Shown piece after piece: positions 46,465 to 59,200 of a stretch of DNA of 64,000 nucleotides. Numbering within the stretch: the stretch's first letter is position 1; the number at the start of each line of letters is the position of its first letter. Position numbers and translations under genes: made by a program. This stretch comes from Botryosphaeria dothidea (Eukaryota > Ascomycota > Dothideomycetes > Botryosphaeriales > Botryosphaeriaceae): positions 3,596,001 to 3,660,000 of the forward strand of contig WWBZ02000022.1 in assembly GCA_011503125.2 (NCBI GenBank), in the 5' to 3' direction. The notes under the pieces were generated by a model, which saw nothing but the letters and a program-made list of their open reading frames with translations, did no database searches and was not told the DNA's origin.

Positions 46465-48406
46465 TCATAATTCACGTTCACATTGACAAGATGGGTTGCG
46501 GTTACCTGATGGGGAGGAGAGAGATTGGTCCATGTTCACACCAGGGTATGCGTGCTCCGAGGAAGAATGCTGAGCCTGGAAATGGTCGGTAGGGCTCGCT
46601 AGGGGTTGGTACGGCGAGAGATATTGTTGTTGGTGATGATGAACTTGCGACGCGAGATGCTGAGGTGGCGGATGATGATCAGGAGCAGCGGGAGCGGCCA
46701 CATGCTGTTGCTGCAGCTTGGCTGGGTCTATCGACGTGGTACTGGTGGGGTTGGTGTAGGTTGGAGTAGAGTGGATAGTAGCGTAACTGCCGCCGAATCC
46801 ATGATGATACGCGGACTGAGATTCACCGGAGTTGCCCAGGTTTTGCACGGCGCTACTCAGCATAGCGATGTTGTGCGGATCGAGCGCCATATCATTGCTG
46901 CCAACGTCATACTGCATTTCAGAGGCAGACGTCGGAGAGGCGCGTGGCGCGGCAGCGTTATTGGCCATGGCCGACTCGTTCACAGAAAACTCATGGTGGA
47001 ATACGAATTTTGGCCCCGGGGTGGTGGGCGTTGCGGATGGAATTGCCATTGGCTCATTGGGCGACGAAGACGAGGACGAAGCGATGATAGTAGCAGGAGG
47101 CTTATCAGACCCGTTGATTTTACGCTGAACATTACCGCCACCGCCATTGTTGACATTATTGTTGGCGGTGGCCGCGGCCTTCAGCGACTTCTTCTTCAGC
47201 TTTTCATTGCACTCGGCGCAGTTCTCAATCACTTCGGTGACGGTGGTCTTGATCCGGTTCCAATGGTACTTCTCAGACACGGTAGCGGTGGTCTTGTTGA
47301 TGCCAGCATGCGTATCCTTATTTTGCCGATGGTATTGTCTTGCGATCTCGTACTGCATCCGCGGCTCTGAGATGACCTCCTTGTCGCCCAACATCAACTT
47401 GTCGCCGCCGTTCCCACCACCAGCACCGTCGCCATCACAGCCACCACCGCCCTCCACGAGGGTGTAATTTCTCACCGCAGCGCGGAGTCTATTCTTTTCC
47501 GCGGAATCAGCGTCGCCTGGATATTTGCCGGTCTTGAGGTAATACTTTATCCTCTCGAAGCGTTTCTCGTCATCTGCGTCCTCTTTTTTGTAGCCTAGGT
47601 GGCGGCCGTAGATGATGGCATCGACGAAGTGGCCCTCGGGTTGCGTCGCCAGGTTGCCGCAGCCAGGCACCCGCCCGATGCGCTTGAAGCCCAGCGCGTC
47701 CCAGATGCGGCAGGAAGCCACATTGGTTTCGTAGACGAGATTAAAGACGGAGTACGTGTAGCCCTGGAAGACAAGAAAAAGGAGGAGAGAAACACAATCA
47801 GACGACTTCTACAAGAAAACCCCAGCTCTACGTTTCGGAGAGAGCGGGAACCGGCACGATGCTGGCCACGAAACTTACCAGCAGCGGCGCCCATTCCAGA
47901 TAACACTCTCCCATCAGCCTACCAACACCGCGGTTCCTGGCGCCGTCGGTGACGAGGAAGCCGCCGTTGCACACGTGGCTCGAGCGGCCCGGGTAGTTGG
48001 GCTTGATGTAGAAGCTCCCCAGGCACTGCTTCTCCCAGCTGCACCCCTCCTCCTCCATCCGGCGCACGTCGTCCGCGCTCTGCACGTCGCCCAGCAGCAT
48101 CACGGCACCGAAGTTCTGGAACCAGTACGGACCGAACGCCTCGAGGGTGAAGTTATCGATCATGGGGTACGTGTCGCCCTTCTCGATTTCGCGGTTCAGC
48201 TGCTGCCGCAGATAGTCCAGCAGCGACAGCGGCACCTGCGACGGCGACGAGAAGGGGATCAGCGAGGCCTTGGTCGTGCGGTCGCGCAGGACGAGCGTGC
48301 GCGGCTGGATGGGGGAAGGGAGAGGGCTGCCAGGCTGCGGATAGGGCTGCTCGCCTGATCGCCGGTAGATGGCCGGCGAGGCCGGGTCATCCAGCATCGC
48401 AGGCAT
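46465..48406 (-). CDS. Spt10-like GNAT acetyltransferase with integrase-type HHCC zinc finger
   Basis: This is a 608-aa nuclear protein with exons 48406-47879 and 47763-46465 (115-nt intron, frame kept). A GNAT-like acetyltransferase domain spans about residues 60-225, with GGFLVTDGARNRGVGRLMGE as the acetyl-CoA loop and YETNVASCRIWDALGFKRIG at the end. A H2C2 zinc finger of retroelement-integrase type follows: RQYHRQNKDTHAGINKTTA, then VIENCAECNEKLKKK. Yeast Spt10 has this same arrangement and activates core histone genes through it. The C-terminal 200 residues are Ser/Pro/Gln/His-rich (HHHQQQYLSPYQPLAS), an activation-like region. Orthology to Spt10 is inferred from architecture. Confidence 0.88.
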
Positions 48407-49134
48407 GTTGCGAACTGAAGAGACGAAAATGTGAAAAAACGGACGAATAGGAAAGAGCGAGAGGACTATAAGATAAATTGTGTTAGCAGCCGGTTTACGT
48501 GAGCGCCCAGTCGTAACACATGGGCTGATTCGACAGGAAAAAGCCCCTGGTGACTCAGAGGGCCACTTTCGGTGTTGCAGGCCGGCGGGTAGCGAGCCGC
48601 TCTTACGCCGAGAAGCAGGTGATGTTCTGCCGAAAAGCTAAAGGCGTTGGTGTTGGAGGGAACACTGACCAGGGTGTAGTTGTGGGAATGCTGCGCCGGA
48701 GAATGTGGTCCAGTCGAAGTCTGGTGCGCCTCACGTGTTTTTAAACTCTTTGCGGGGTCGGCCTCTCCTCGGCATTCCCGCTTAGCGTCCGTCTTATCAA
48801 TGACCAGAAATTGACATACACGCCCTATAAGGAGTCCATCTGGTTTAGATTCGTGGGTCTCTGTATCATAGTCAGAGATCTCGACCAATTTTTCGGTCAA
48901 ATGTTACGTGTACACGCTTTATCAAAGAACACCGTGGAAAAAGACTGAATGGTTGAAAGTGGAACCGGATGCATTTCCATTTTGGGAAATGTCCAATTTA
49001 GTGTACGCTTCAGGACAAGATATACTATTCCTTGACACCCTATCACACATTACTGGTTGACAATCTATCGAAATAGGAGATATACGAGAATACCGAGGGT
49101 CAAGAATCAAGAACAACATCCCAACGGACGAAAC
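48407..49134. other. Intergenic: Spt10-like promoter and 3' flank of FAD oxidoreductase
   Basis: These 728 bases include the promoter of the minus-strand Spt10-like gene. I see no gene or repeat. Confidence 0.6.
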
Positions 49135-51626
49135 TCACTTTCCACCAAACAGCAATTCATCCCACAGCTCATTCGAGAACCTCGCCTTCAACTCCTGCAA
49201 GCCCCATCCCTGCCCTTCTCCAATCTCCTTCAATAGTCCCACAAACTCCGGGATCTCCTTTGCATAGGCGACATCCTTCAGATACTTCCTCGCCGGCAAC
49301 CCGCCCAATCGCAAGCTATCCCATTCCTTCGCCCAATGCGGCCTGACGTTCAGCGCTTTCCCCGCGCCATCCGTCAGCCCCATCCACTTGTCTGAAATCT
49401 TCTGCACGAATCCCTCCCATTCTTTATCATCTGCCGCATCGGGCACGGTCAGCACCTCAATGCTCGCTGTCCCGTGGGTGTTGCCCTTCTGCGGTGCCAG
49501 AATCAGGTTTGAATCGCCCATGATGCGGAGCTCGAGCGTCAGGCGCATGGGACAGCTATGAGGGTGCTTTTCCGAGCCTCCGGTGTATTCCGGCGCGTAG
49601 ACCAAGTTGATGGCGTCCCACCATGCGCGCTGGACGACGGAGTAGTCTGGCTGCGACGGATCGGAGGGCAAGCCCGGGATGGGGATCTGAAGCTCGAGGT
49701 CTCGTACGCGCATGTTCTGGACACCGCGGCGGAAGTGGAGGGCGTTCGGGAGTTGAGTCCTGCGGAAACATCAGCCATCGTTTCCGGTATTTTTGAAGTC
49801 GGTGGGTGGCAGAGCGCGAATGCTTACTTGATGGTTGGCGTGTCATTTTCTCCAAACCTAGGGGGCAGGGCTGCCATGCCCATCGTTGCGAGCAACTGAG
49901 CCTGCCAAGGCCCTGGAATAGCGTTGAAAAGAGCGCTGCAATCAAAGTCAGCATCCCAGTACACACGACACTTCACCACCATTGAAGCAGAACCACTCAC
50001 CTCTCAGTCAAGACACCACCAATCCACCCTTCCACCCACTGCAAGAAAGTTCCCGCATCATCCGGATAGTCAACCGCTCCCTCGGTCTCCTCAACAGCAT
50101 TCCACGTATTGATCCAAGCCTTCTGCTGATAAGTGAACCAGAACCACTCGCTGTAATAATCTTCCTTGGCCCTTCTCACAAAATCCTGGCGAGCGGCCTC
50201 CATTTTCTGCTCCGCATCCTTCTTGTCGAACCAGTCCGCTCTCAACACTGTCGGAATATCCTCCTTATTCAACGGTGGAATAGCCAGCCCCACGTCTACT
50301 TTACGCGGCTCCATAACCGCGTACGTCATAGCATCAAGCTCGAACGTCAAATGCGTGACAACTCCCAGCAGCCCGAATGCACCGGCAGCGGCCTTCAGAT
50401 GCTTCGGATCATCGACGGTCTGCACGACGCCATTCACGTCGACGTACTCGACACGCCGCACGTAGTCGGAGACGGTAAGATGGCGCCGACCTCCACCGTG
50501 GCAAATTGGTCCATTGACCCCGCCAATGGTAACCTCGACGAGGATGACGTCCACGGGGAGCGACCATGCATTGTTCGCAACAGCCCATCGCCTGAAGTCC
50601 TCGTTGGTCACTGCAACACCAACACGGCAGAGGCGCTTAGACGAAGACGTCTGTTCCTTGAGCTCTATTGTCTTTAGGTCCGGAACGACGGTACCAGTGT
50701 AATCTCCGGGAACAATACTCATTGGATCCGGGAGCGTGGTTACTGTCTCGAGGTTGACGAACGAGATGAGAATCTCATTGGGCTGTGAGAATATGGGGGA
50801 CCAGCTGTGACGGTATCCGCCGCAGCGAACACGGAGATTGTTGGCCGAGGCATATCTTACGAGGTTCTGGACGCCGAGTACGGTGGTGGGAAGGAAAGTA
50901 TAGCGGGGCGTATGCTGGACAGTTTCGCCCCAGTTGATGAATTCCTCATCTGAGTGAACCTGTCGTCTCGCTCAAAGTAATTAGAACAAGCCACAAGTGT
51001 AACCAAGGACCGGTAATTTTGGAGAGTAGAAGTTGAAAAGCGTGGCTCACCTCCATGATCTTTGTCTGCCCCAAATCTTCAAGAATCTTAGGTAAGTCCC
51101 GGACAACCGCCCTTTCTTTCCCAAAGCAGCTCGTGAGCAGATATTTCACATTGAGAAGTTTGAACACGACATCCTTCAGTACGTCCACGAAAGACCGACT
51201 CTTCTTCTTTTGCTTCTCATCTCTTCGGGTCCCAACCGCACCATGTTTCTTCGAGGCTGGCAACACGAACGCCTTTCCTCCAAGAGCATCTTTGGCTGAC
51301 TTCCCATCAATGAATTCGCCAATATGATCTTTCAGATCCGGCCTATCGATTCTGTCCAAGCTTTCCTTGAAGGCTCGCGTGTGACGGAGAGCGCGCAAGA
51401 AGCCTCGGATCTGAACCTCAGGATCAAAATTGTCGTCAAGGACCGGGCGGATGACCTCGTCCTTTAGAGGCTTGGTATCAACATCATGAAGTCGATGTAC
51501 GCGGCTGATCAGCTCGTCGATATGGTCGAGGATGTCGTGGAGGATGTGGTCACGCTGAAAAATCAGCGAGGCGAGCTGCTGCGCCTTGTCATCCTCAGAA
51601 GAAGACGAAGAGTGGTTTGTTGACAT
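49135..51626 (-). CDS. FAD-dependent oxidoreductase (PCMH / sugar-lactone oxidase type) with N-terminal extension
   Basis: This is a 755-aa protein with exons 51626-51051, 50959-50001, 49935-49828 and 49759-49135; all joins keep frame. Residues 1-190 are an unfamiliar helical, charged region (HDILDHIDELISRVHRL and a basic KQKKKSRSF). A PCMH FAD domain then starts (SDEEFINWGETVQHTPRY), with NNLRVRCGGYRHSWSPIFSQ and VTIGGVNGPICHGGGRRH. The C-terminal half (WWDAINLVYAPEYTGGSE and RPHWAKEWDSLRLGG) resembles D-arabinono-lactone/xylitol oxidases, including the HWAK segment. It likely oxidises a sugar-like alcohol and yields H2O2. It is distinct from the secreted oxidase at 9.2 kb and has no clear signal peptide from this ATG. 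Confidence 0.85.
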
Positions 51627-54600
51627 GGCTGAGCTGAGTTGAATAACCACAATTCGGAGCAAAATGTGTTGAGCAGGCCGGGGAAGAAGGACGCAGAATA
51701 GATAAAAGGGGCATATGCAAGCATGCATATAAGTAAGACTGTTTGCATAGAACCATAATTTCAGCCCTTGCGGGGCTCATCACGAGGCTGCAGTCAGCCT
51801 GAGGAGGATTCTGACAGGCTGCTTCCAGTGAGATGCTTAGCTTCAGCAGACATGGTTTGATCCGGCGAGCACGGGAGGTTGAGCATCAGCGTTTCAGCCC
51901 CCAGCTGACAGCTGAATTAGCCAAAGTCGATAAGATTGATATTGCATTTGGCGCACGAGGGATATGAGTAAACAGCATGAGACTGGTGGGAAAGTGTGAC
52001 CTCTGGTGTCCCGAGCTTAAAGGAGGATACAGCTGAACCAGTGATGAGGCCCTGGAGCCCGATAGTTCTCGTTCGCGAAAGTACAAAAGAAATATTAGCT
52101 AATTGACGCGGGAGGTCAGAGGGTGTACAAATCACGGAGCTCGTCTGGTTCGCTGGTGCGAAGCTTGAGCTTAATTTCTCAGACAGTCTGGCCAAAGGTG
52201 AGAGCTCGAACAAGGAATAGACGGAACGTTGCGGAACCTTTTTTGGGCTGTTGTCGCATTCTTAACTGTTCTTCTTCTGCTGGCTCCTGATCACAGGACT
52301 CCTCAGGTAAAGTTTATGGCGAACAGCTGAACAGCGATGCGAGCAACAACTCCAGGGGCAGTCGGTGCTACCGGGCGATCGCCCCGAGGCGATGATCAGA
52401 ACAGCGAGACGACACGCGACAACATGCAGGGACTCCCGGATGTGTTGGAGAATTAAGGTTCGCGGACCAGAGAGCGCGTGAAAGGCGAAAGAAAGAGATG
52501 GGAGTGATCAGCGACGAACCGGACGGCAGGACGGGTAGCTGCCTCGGCTGAATCCCGGATAGCGACATACATCCCAAAGTGGAAATACCATCAGCACAGC
52601 TCAGCTAAGATTCAATAAGCAGGGCCATGTTCAATCCGCCATATGACTAGCTGCGAGAGCATTTGCATTGTTCAGCCCAATTCTCAGGCACACCAATTCG
52701 GCAAACGCGGGAGAGTGGCCAAACGCGGATAGATTACCGTGCTAGCTTACCTCCGATTTCGGTCACAACCGATATGAGTCTTTGGAGGATGCGCTCGCCC
52801 AAACCGCCATGACCTACGCCTCTCGACAGCATGACTGTTCTCTTTCGAAAACATTGCGCTTTACCTACGAAACCAACCGAAACTGAAAACGACCGCGCCT
52901 GCAACACCAGAAAGATTACTCAACAGCTCCCAGCTCACCCAGGTACCAGCTCCCGCAAACCACGAAATCAAAACCAAGCTCATGCCTTAACAGCCCCCTC
53001 AACGCACACCCCAATGTCTCCTCCTCACATCCCAACACCACCCCGGACACGCAGCTCCTTCGCCCTGCACCGCCCCGCACCGACGCCTCCCTGCCTGAGG
53101 CCAACAACTCCGCCTCCCCACACCCATGCTCCACCTTCCAGGCAGCAGACCACGCGCCCTTTCTTCGCCCGACCAACACGACCGCTGCTGCCTTCGCAGC
53201 TACGAACCAAAAACCGCGGCCATCGTCCGCGACCATTCTGACTTTCCTGCGATCCTGTGGGACACCCAGGTATCTGACGAGGCTTGACCATCAAGGTGCA
53301 GTGGACCACATTCATCCCAGTAAAATAGGAACAAGGGTCGCCTGGCGTGTTCTCACATCAGACGACTAGGAACGATCCTTCTGCGAATTCCTTCTCAGCT
53401 GTTGGCACCTCGGGATACAGACGACGCGACGACAGCCAGGAAAAGTACAAGAGCAGGGGGCCAGAGGCAAGGAGAGGATATTCTCAAGGAGGAAACAAGA
53501 AAGAAAAAGCAAGCACTCGCCACACTGTTATTTGACCAATGTGGTCACGGAAGCTGCCCATGCGCGCGTGCTGTCACAGCGAGTGAGCGGCGCAAAAGCC
53601 AAAGAATAAAAAAAGCAAAATGAGGGGAACGCGATAGGTGTGGCCTTTGACCGGTCGGAAAGAAAGGAGAATGAGAGTGTAAGCAGCCCGTCGACTTGTC
53701 ACACGATGAAGGCCTTCTCGATGTGAGGTGACCAGCAGAGTCAAGATGTAAGGTAACAAAGCACAGCGCGAGCACAACGATCGATGGACGCGGACGAATA
53801 CCAATGTGCATTATGCTTTCTCAAGCGAATTTGCTGCCCACACCAATCCCAAGTTCCGATTCGACCGAGAGCAAAGACTCTGAACAGTCAAGGTTAAAAC
53901 CGATAGTGCAACCCATACGCGACCTGATCTACGCCACCACGCCAACCGGCCGACTCCTGATACTCGTACAGTCAACGCCACGCACATTTGCCGGAACAAC
54001 AAAAAGCAATAAGGCCTTCGGAGATATCTTCCTGCTGCAACGCCGAGACGCGTTGCCGCCGCCTGATCATTTCTTCTACAAGTCCGAGCATTCCTCGTAT
54101 AGTCAAACAGGAAGCGAAGCCTCCTAAATCCGAGCCGATTCTTACACCTCCTACCGACGCGTACGTTGGACGAAATCTTCAATCTTCGCATCTAGCAGCA
54201 ACCCATTGCGCGCGTAATCTCTCTTCCATGGGCAAAAGCAAAACAATGGGGGAAGGCTGGGGTATCATAAAACATGTGGTGCGAAGCAGTAATCGAAAAA
54301 GAAAATAGAAAGACAAGCTATGCAAGGCAGAACAGGCTCAGGTCGTGACAAGGCGTACGAAAGGGAAAGGAAAGGACAATTCGCAATACGCCATTACAAA
54401 GGAGTTCCTAAAACAAGTCGCTAGAACGCAGCACAAAAAGCTAAACAGCAGTCAAAAAGGAATCTGGAGAGCAATGAAAAGGTAAAGTGTACCTGAGACG
54501 GAAAGCCCGGGTGAGTCCCAAATGAGCATGGCAGCTCGATCAGCGCAGCGTCTGGACTGCGTGCAAGTGGGACCGATTACTGAAGCGTTATTTCAGCCAC

Positions 54601-54722
54601 AGTGGAGCGATGAGGAGTGCGGTGGGAAGAACCGTTGCCCAGTCGATGTAACGACAGCACGGTCCTAGTCCGCAGCCGCGTATAACGTAACGAGAAGTGT
54701 GGGTGGGGCTAAGGAAATCGGC
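51627..54722. other. Long intergenic stretch
   Basis: In 3.1 kb I find no supportable gene. The Pro-rich plus ORF at 52.83-53.24 kb and its antisense partners look fortuitous. The right end (53.6-54.7 kb) is purine-rich on the plus strand and lies beyond the 3' end of Lst7. Confidence 0.55.
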
Positions 54723-56211
54723 CTAAGAACCGGTCCCAAACTCCTTCACGAGCCCAGCGAGCAACATGCAGAACTTGGCATGCAGCTCCACGAAGAAGTT
54801 CTCCTTGCCTACGATCTCAGCTAGGCCCTTAGCGCGCATGATGTCCCGGCTGACCCGAGGATATCCGTCTGGGTCGACCTTCTTTGCTGCGAGGAAAGAA
54901 GACACGGGAGTGATATTGCGCGTCGTTGGGGATGCAGGAGACCCAACAGTACTGGCTGCCGGTGTGGGAATGATGGTATTGGGCTTTCCGCCCGAGACCT
55001 GAACACTGGCACGGCGAGGGACACTACTTCCTCCGGAGCAGCTGAGCGGGGGAGTAATGGTGCCAGGACCTGCTGCTGTGGTCGGTCGCATGTGCGATGC
55101 AGGAGATGCAAGTGTCGATTCTTGCTCAAGAACCTGTTTTGCCATGGCGATGATCTGGTTTGCAATCTGCTCGAACATCTCGGTGATTTTCACCATGGCC
55201 ATGCTCACGCGCCAGCTGTCGCGGCCGCCCAAGGCGATGAGAGCGTAGGTGCGCGTCCTTCCGCGTGCACGGGGATCGGGGATCCGGAAGACATAGGCGA
55301 CAGTATATCCCAAGACAGGGTCACCGAAATAGAGTGGGCCCGATGGAGCACCACGTGGTAGCTGCTCACACGACAGCGTCCGAATACAGATACGGCGAAG
55401 ACGCGAGTAAGCTGACGGAGAAATGGGCTGGCGGGAGGTGAGATAGGACAGTGTGTGCGTATGGGCGTTGCGTGATGCGAAAAGAGGCGATGCGGGAGAA
55501 GAAGACGTAAGACTAGGCGGAGAACGCGAAAACGACGTCGATGCCTGAGATTGCTCATCGGATGATTCTGAGTTGGTATCGCGGTCGTCGGAGCTCTGGG
55601 GACCGCGGGCTATGACGGACTGGGTGGTGCGTAGCACTGGACTTCCGTTCTGGCCTCTGCCGTCCTTAGTAGGACTACCTGGAGCGCCGTCCGGGAGCTG
55701 TTCGGAGACATTCTTGGGAACAAGGAATGAGCAGTTCTCGCAACTGTCGTTGTCGCCGTCGCCCAGGTTACTGCTCAGAGACGCGGTGCTGCTCTTGCCT
55801 GAGATGCTCGGGAAGTAGGGATTATGTGAATTCTTGGGCGACTTGGGGCTAGTAGGAGGGGTCTCGAAGGGCGAGGAGAGCGGAGGAATGGCGGGAGAAT
55901 CGTTGAAATAGGATGCCTTGGACTGGTCGTCGGCGGGAGGAGTGTCGCAGGGGTGGCAGGTGGCGCAACTGCCCTGGGTGATCTGGGTGCAGAGCACGGA
56001 GGTGGGGCCGTGGACCTCACAGAAGTGAGCAAGAGAGATCTGTCGAGGCAAGGTCAGCCAGGGTGGTGGAGTGGAGGGGGCGTCTAAACAAGGGAAGACA
56101 GGCACGCGCTCGCGTTGAAGGCGGAGGTGCTAGCGCGATCTGGTGGGCGTCGCGTGCAGCATGTCTTAGACGGGTCGGGGGTGGAGGAGGCCTGCGTACA
56201 ATGAAATCCAT
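54723..56211 (-). CDS. LST7: Folliculin homologue Lst7
   Basis: This is a 442-aa protein with exons 56211-56200 and 56039-54723. Exon 1 encodes only MDFI (12 nt). The join gives MDFIISLAHFCEVHGPTSVL, the expected folliculin/Lst7 N-terminus. Two CxxC pairs occur (CATCHPCD and CENCSFLV) around Ser-rich disordered linkers. The longin-like core is PISPSAYSRLRRICIRTLSC, PLYFGDPVLGYTVAYVFRIP and YALIALGGRDSWRVSMAMVK. In yeast, Lst7 with Lst4 is a GTPase-activating complex for Gtr2 that signals amino acids to TORC1 at the vacuole. The protein ends at FFVELHAKFCMLLAGLVKEF, so the C-terminal DENN part is short or absent. Confidence 0.9.
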
Positions 56212-59200
56212 CTTGCAACGCGTGTGGGCGCGCTCTGCTCATGCGACCACCATCTTTGCGCGGAGGCTGGTGTTGGTGGTTTAAGGGAGAGCGGGCGAGC
56301 GGGATGTGTATAGGTAAGGCGAGGCGCCGGGGTGCAGTGACTCCGATACTGGCCGTTCGGAAGCGCGCCGTAGGATCTCGGGAGAGGGCGTGGCGCCGAG
56401 GTTCGAGACAGGCTTCAGTAAGCTGATGATCGCCGCAAGGCAGCGGGACGAGGACGGGAGGCCGGTGTGGTGGGCGCAGCAGCGACACGGGCTGGAGGGG
56501 GGGATTGTGGTGTGGGTGGGCGCGGGCGCGGGTGGTGGAGAGGGCAGGGTCAGTCAGTGACTGTCTGAGGCAGCGAAGCCGGGTGTCGCAGGGACCGACT
56601 GACTGGGTAATGTGGCAGCAGTCTTGGGTTCTTTAAACGATGAGCGCGCCCCTACCCCGGTCGGCTTATCTTCTGGGGCGGGAAGCGGTCAGAACAATCG
56701 TCGTGACGACCATTGGCGTACCCATGCTCGCGAGATGCAACGCTTTGCTCTGCACTAACGACGCCTCCCGCACCCAGCCCAACAGCTGCGCGAGATCACC
56801 GTGCCCCAAGCACAGGACCGAATGCCAGATTCGCCCGATTACGCTGGCCCAAGCTGCACGAAGGGTGACGCACACGACGGCCGCCGCATCGGGGCAGGCA
56901 TCGATGATCCCCGCCCTGCTGTTGCTGCTGCGGGCATGGGCGGGCTGCGGCTGCGGGCTGCGGGCTGCTGGCTGCTGGATGCTGCGCGCCGCTGGCCCAA
57001 AACTGCAGAGCAGTCTGCATGCCCTGCTCCGCGGTGGAGCATCGCAAAAAAGCACGAGACCTGCTGCTGCATCAGGGTCTGGCGGCTTGACGCCGGAGCC
57101 CCATCAGCGCTGTTGCAGTGGCCAGTCCCGCAGCTTGACATCGCGTAATAGCTACTCTAGCACGCCCGTAGACGACTCGAAGAAGACTCGCAGCCGCAAA
57201 AGCCGCTCCAGCTCCAGCGGGCTAGAACCCCGTACCTGCCTCAGAGCCGCGTGCTGCTGGCTTTGGTGGGCACGTCCTGGCGTTCGGCCCTACGTGAAGG
57301 CTGCGGACAGCTCCAGTTGTAGCGCCAGGCCTGCGACAAAGCAGCCTCAACCCCATCTGACTCGGCGTGGAGAAGCGCAGCTCGGCTAATGCGCGTGCCC
57401 CCTGCGGCCCTATCCTTGGCCGCTCCAGCTCCAGCTCCAGCGCTGCACCGCGCACCGTATGCCTCTTGCTTCTGGCAAATTTCCGCGCCGGCGAACGCTG
57501 AGCACGCCTCCCGCACGCTGGCTGCAGCACAAGCCAGCGGCTGTGAATTCCAGGAACCCAGATCCTGGAGGATCTTCAACTTGCGCCAGCCCTCGCTGCT
57601 TGTCTTGCCGGCAACATGCCTGCTGGCGCTGCCACACTGCCGTGTGCCTTGCGAAGGACGGCCGTCGCCGCATCAGTCGCCGTGGCAGCAAGCCTTCCTA
57701 GCCCAGACGAGATGAGCGTCTCAGATCCCGCAGACTCAGGCCTGGTCAGACAGATGCTAACTAGGCGGCTGCGGATGCATCGTGAGCACGATGCCTACAG
57801 CGGGCCGCGGCGGTTGGTCGGCCTCCCTCGGCCGCGGCCTTCTTTCCAGCCCTCATCCCTCCAGGCTCCGCTTGTTGACCCAAACGGAACACGGCACGCC
57901 TCCGGGCAGTGGTTTATGCTGCTGCTAGCTCGGTCCCTGGCTATGTTTCTTCGCAGACAGCCCAACCAGCCTTGCCTGAAACGGAAGTCCTGCGGAATCA
58001 TCTCGAAACGGGCTTGTTGTCTCAGCCCCGTTGGTTGCATCAACCACCCGCCTTTTCTCTCGCCTACTGTAGCAAGCCCGGCGCAGGCCCCATTGCGGGC
58101 ATAGACAGCAGCGACGGTCTGTTGACGTTCAGTAAACAGCACGGCGCTATTACGAGTCCTCCTCGCCCGAGCCCAGCGACCACACGCCGAATGCAGCTGC
58201 CGGCTCTGCATCCGGCTCACTCTCGCTCCCGAGACCACCCACTTGCCGCCTGCGTCCGCGCCGACGCCGTAGCACAGCACCGACGAGTAGCAGCCCACGC
58301 AATCTCATCAGCCTCTTCCCCATCTGCTCTGGTCCAACGCGCGTTGGAGCTGCATCAACATCGCCCCTTGTGGCAGCGTGGCGTCATTGCTCCGACTATC
58401 CTCCTTGGATCTCCGCGACGGCAAAAAACGAAAGCACCGGCGGGTCAGTTGCTAATGAGCCGGCGAATGACGGCGCTTGTGTTGCTTTGCTCTGCACCTC
58501 GCAAGGGAAAATGCAGCGCCTATCTGCTCGTTAAGCCCATCTTTCGCTATGCCCTGCCCAAACTTGGTGATCCTCACTCCAGACGACTCGATCCGTTGCG
58601 GCGACCGCCGCGCCGCATATATTGATCTGTTGCAATGTCTCGCATATCCCTGGAACGTGCTTCGTTCGATCATTCGGTTTTTTGTGGACAAGAGCGTTCC
58701 AGCTTGTTAGCCTATTGTGGCCTCACGATGCTCGCCACAGGTGTTGCTTGGGCGAGGCATGTCGGCCGGCTTCGGCGCTCGTGTGGGCAGTCATGCGTTC
58801 TGACCAGATCCGCCTGCGAATCTGCGGTGTGCTTGATCGGGGCGCTTCCACTACTCGTTCCAGAAAATCTCGTGATGGCTGCGGCACTTCTGGGCTGCAC
58901 GAGTCGCAAGTCGCGTCGAGAAGCCTCTGGACGAGAGACAGGGGTACATCATCGACGATGATCACCTCGCGCGCTTCTCCTCGACTTCCTCGTGCACGCC
59001 CGCATTTCCATCAGTCATGCTGCAGGTTGTCAGACTGGAGACGCCCGTTTTCTGACGGAGAACGCCTTTGCACTGCATCCACTCGATGCACATCACCAGC
59101 AGCTCGCAATCAGAACCCAATTTACATCCTCGAGACGATGTAGCAGCACCGCTCGCGTACAGGACCCGCGTAGGAGCGTGTGACAGACGCCTGCGCCTTG

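Noticed and set aside
52831..53241. Pro-rich 136-codon ORF
   Set aside because: Low-complexity composition, overlapping ORFs on the other strand and no supporting signals.
56640..58625. Several long ORFs on both strands
   Set aside because: All are Ala/Arg/Ser/Cys-rich, overlap one another, and arise from GC-rich and CTG-rich sequence without any domain.
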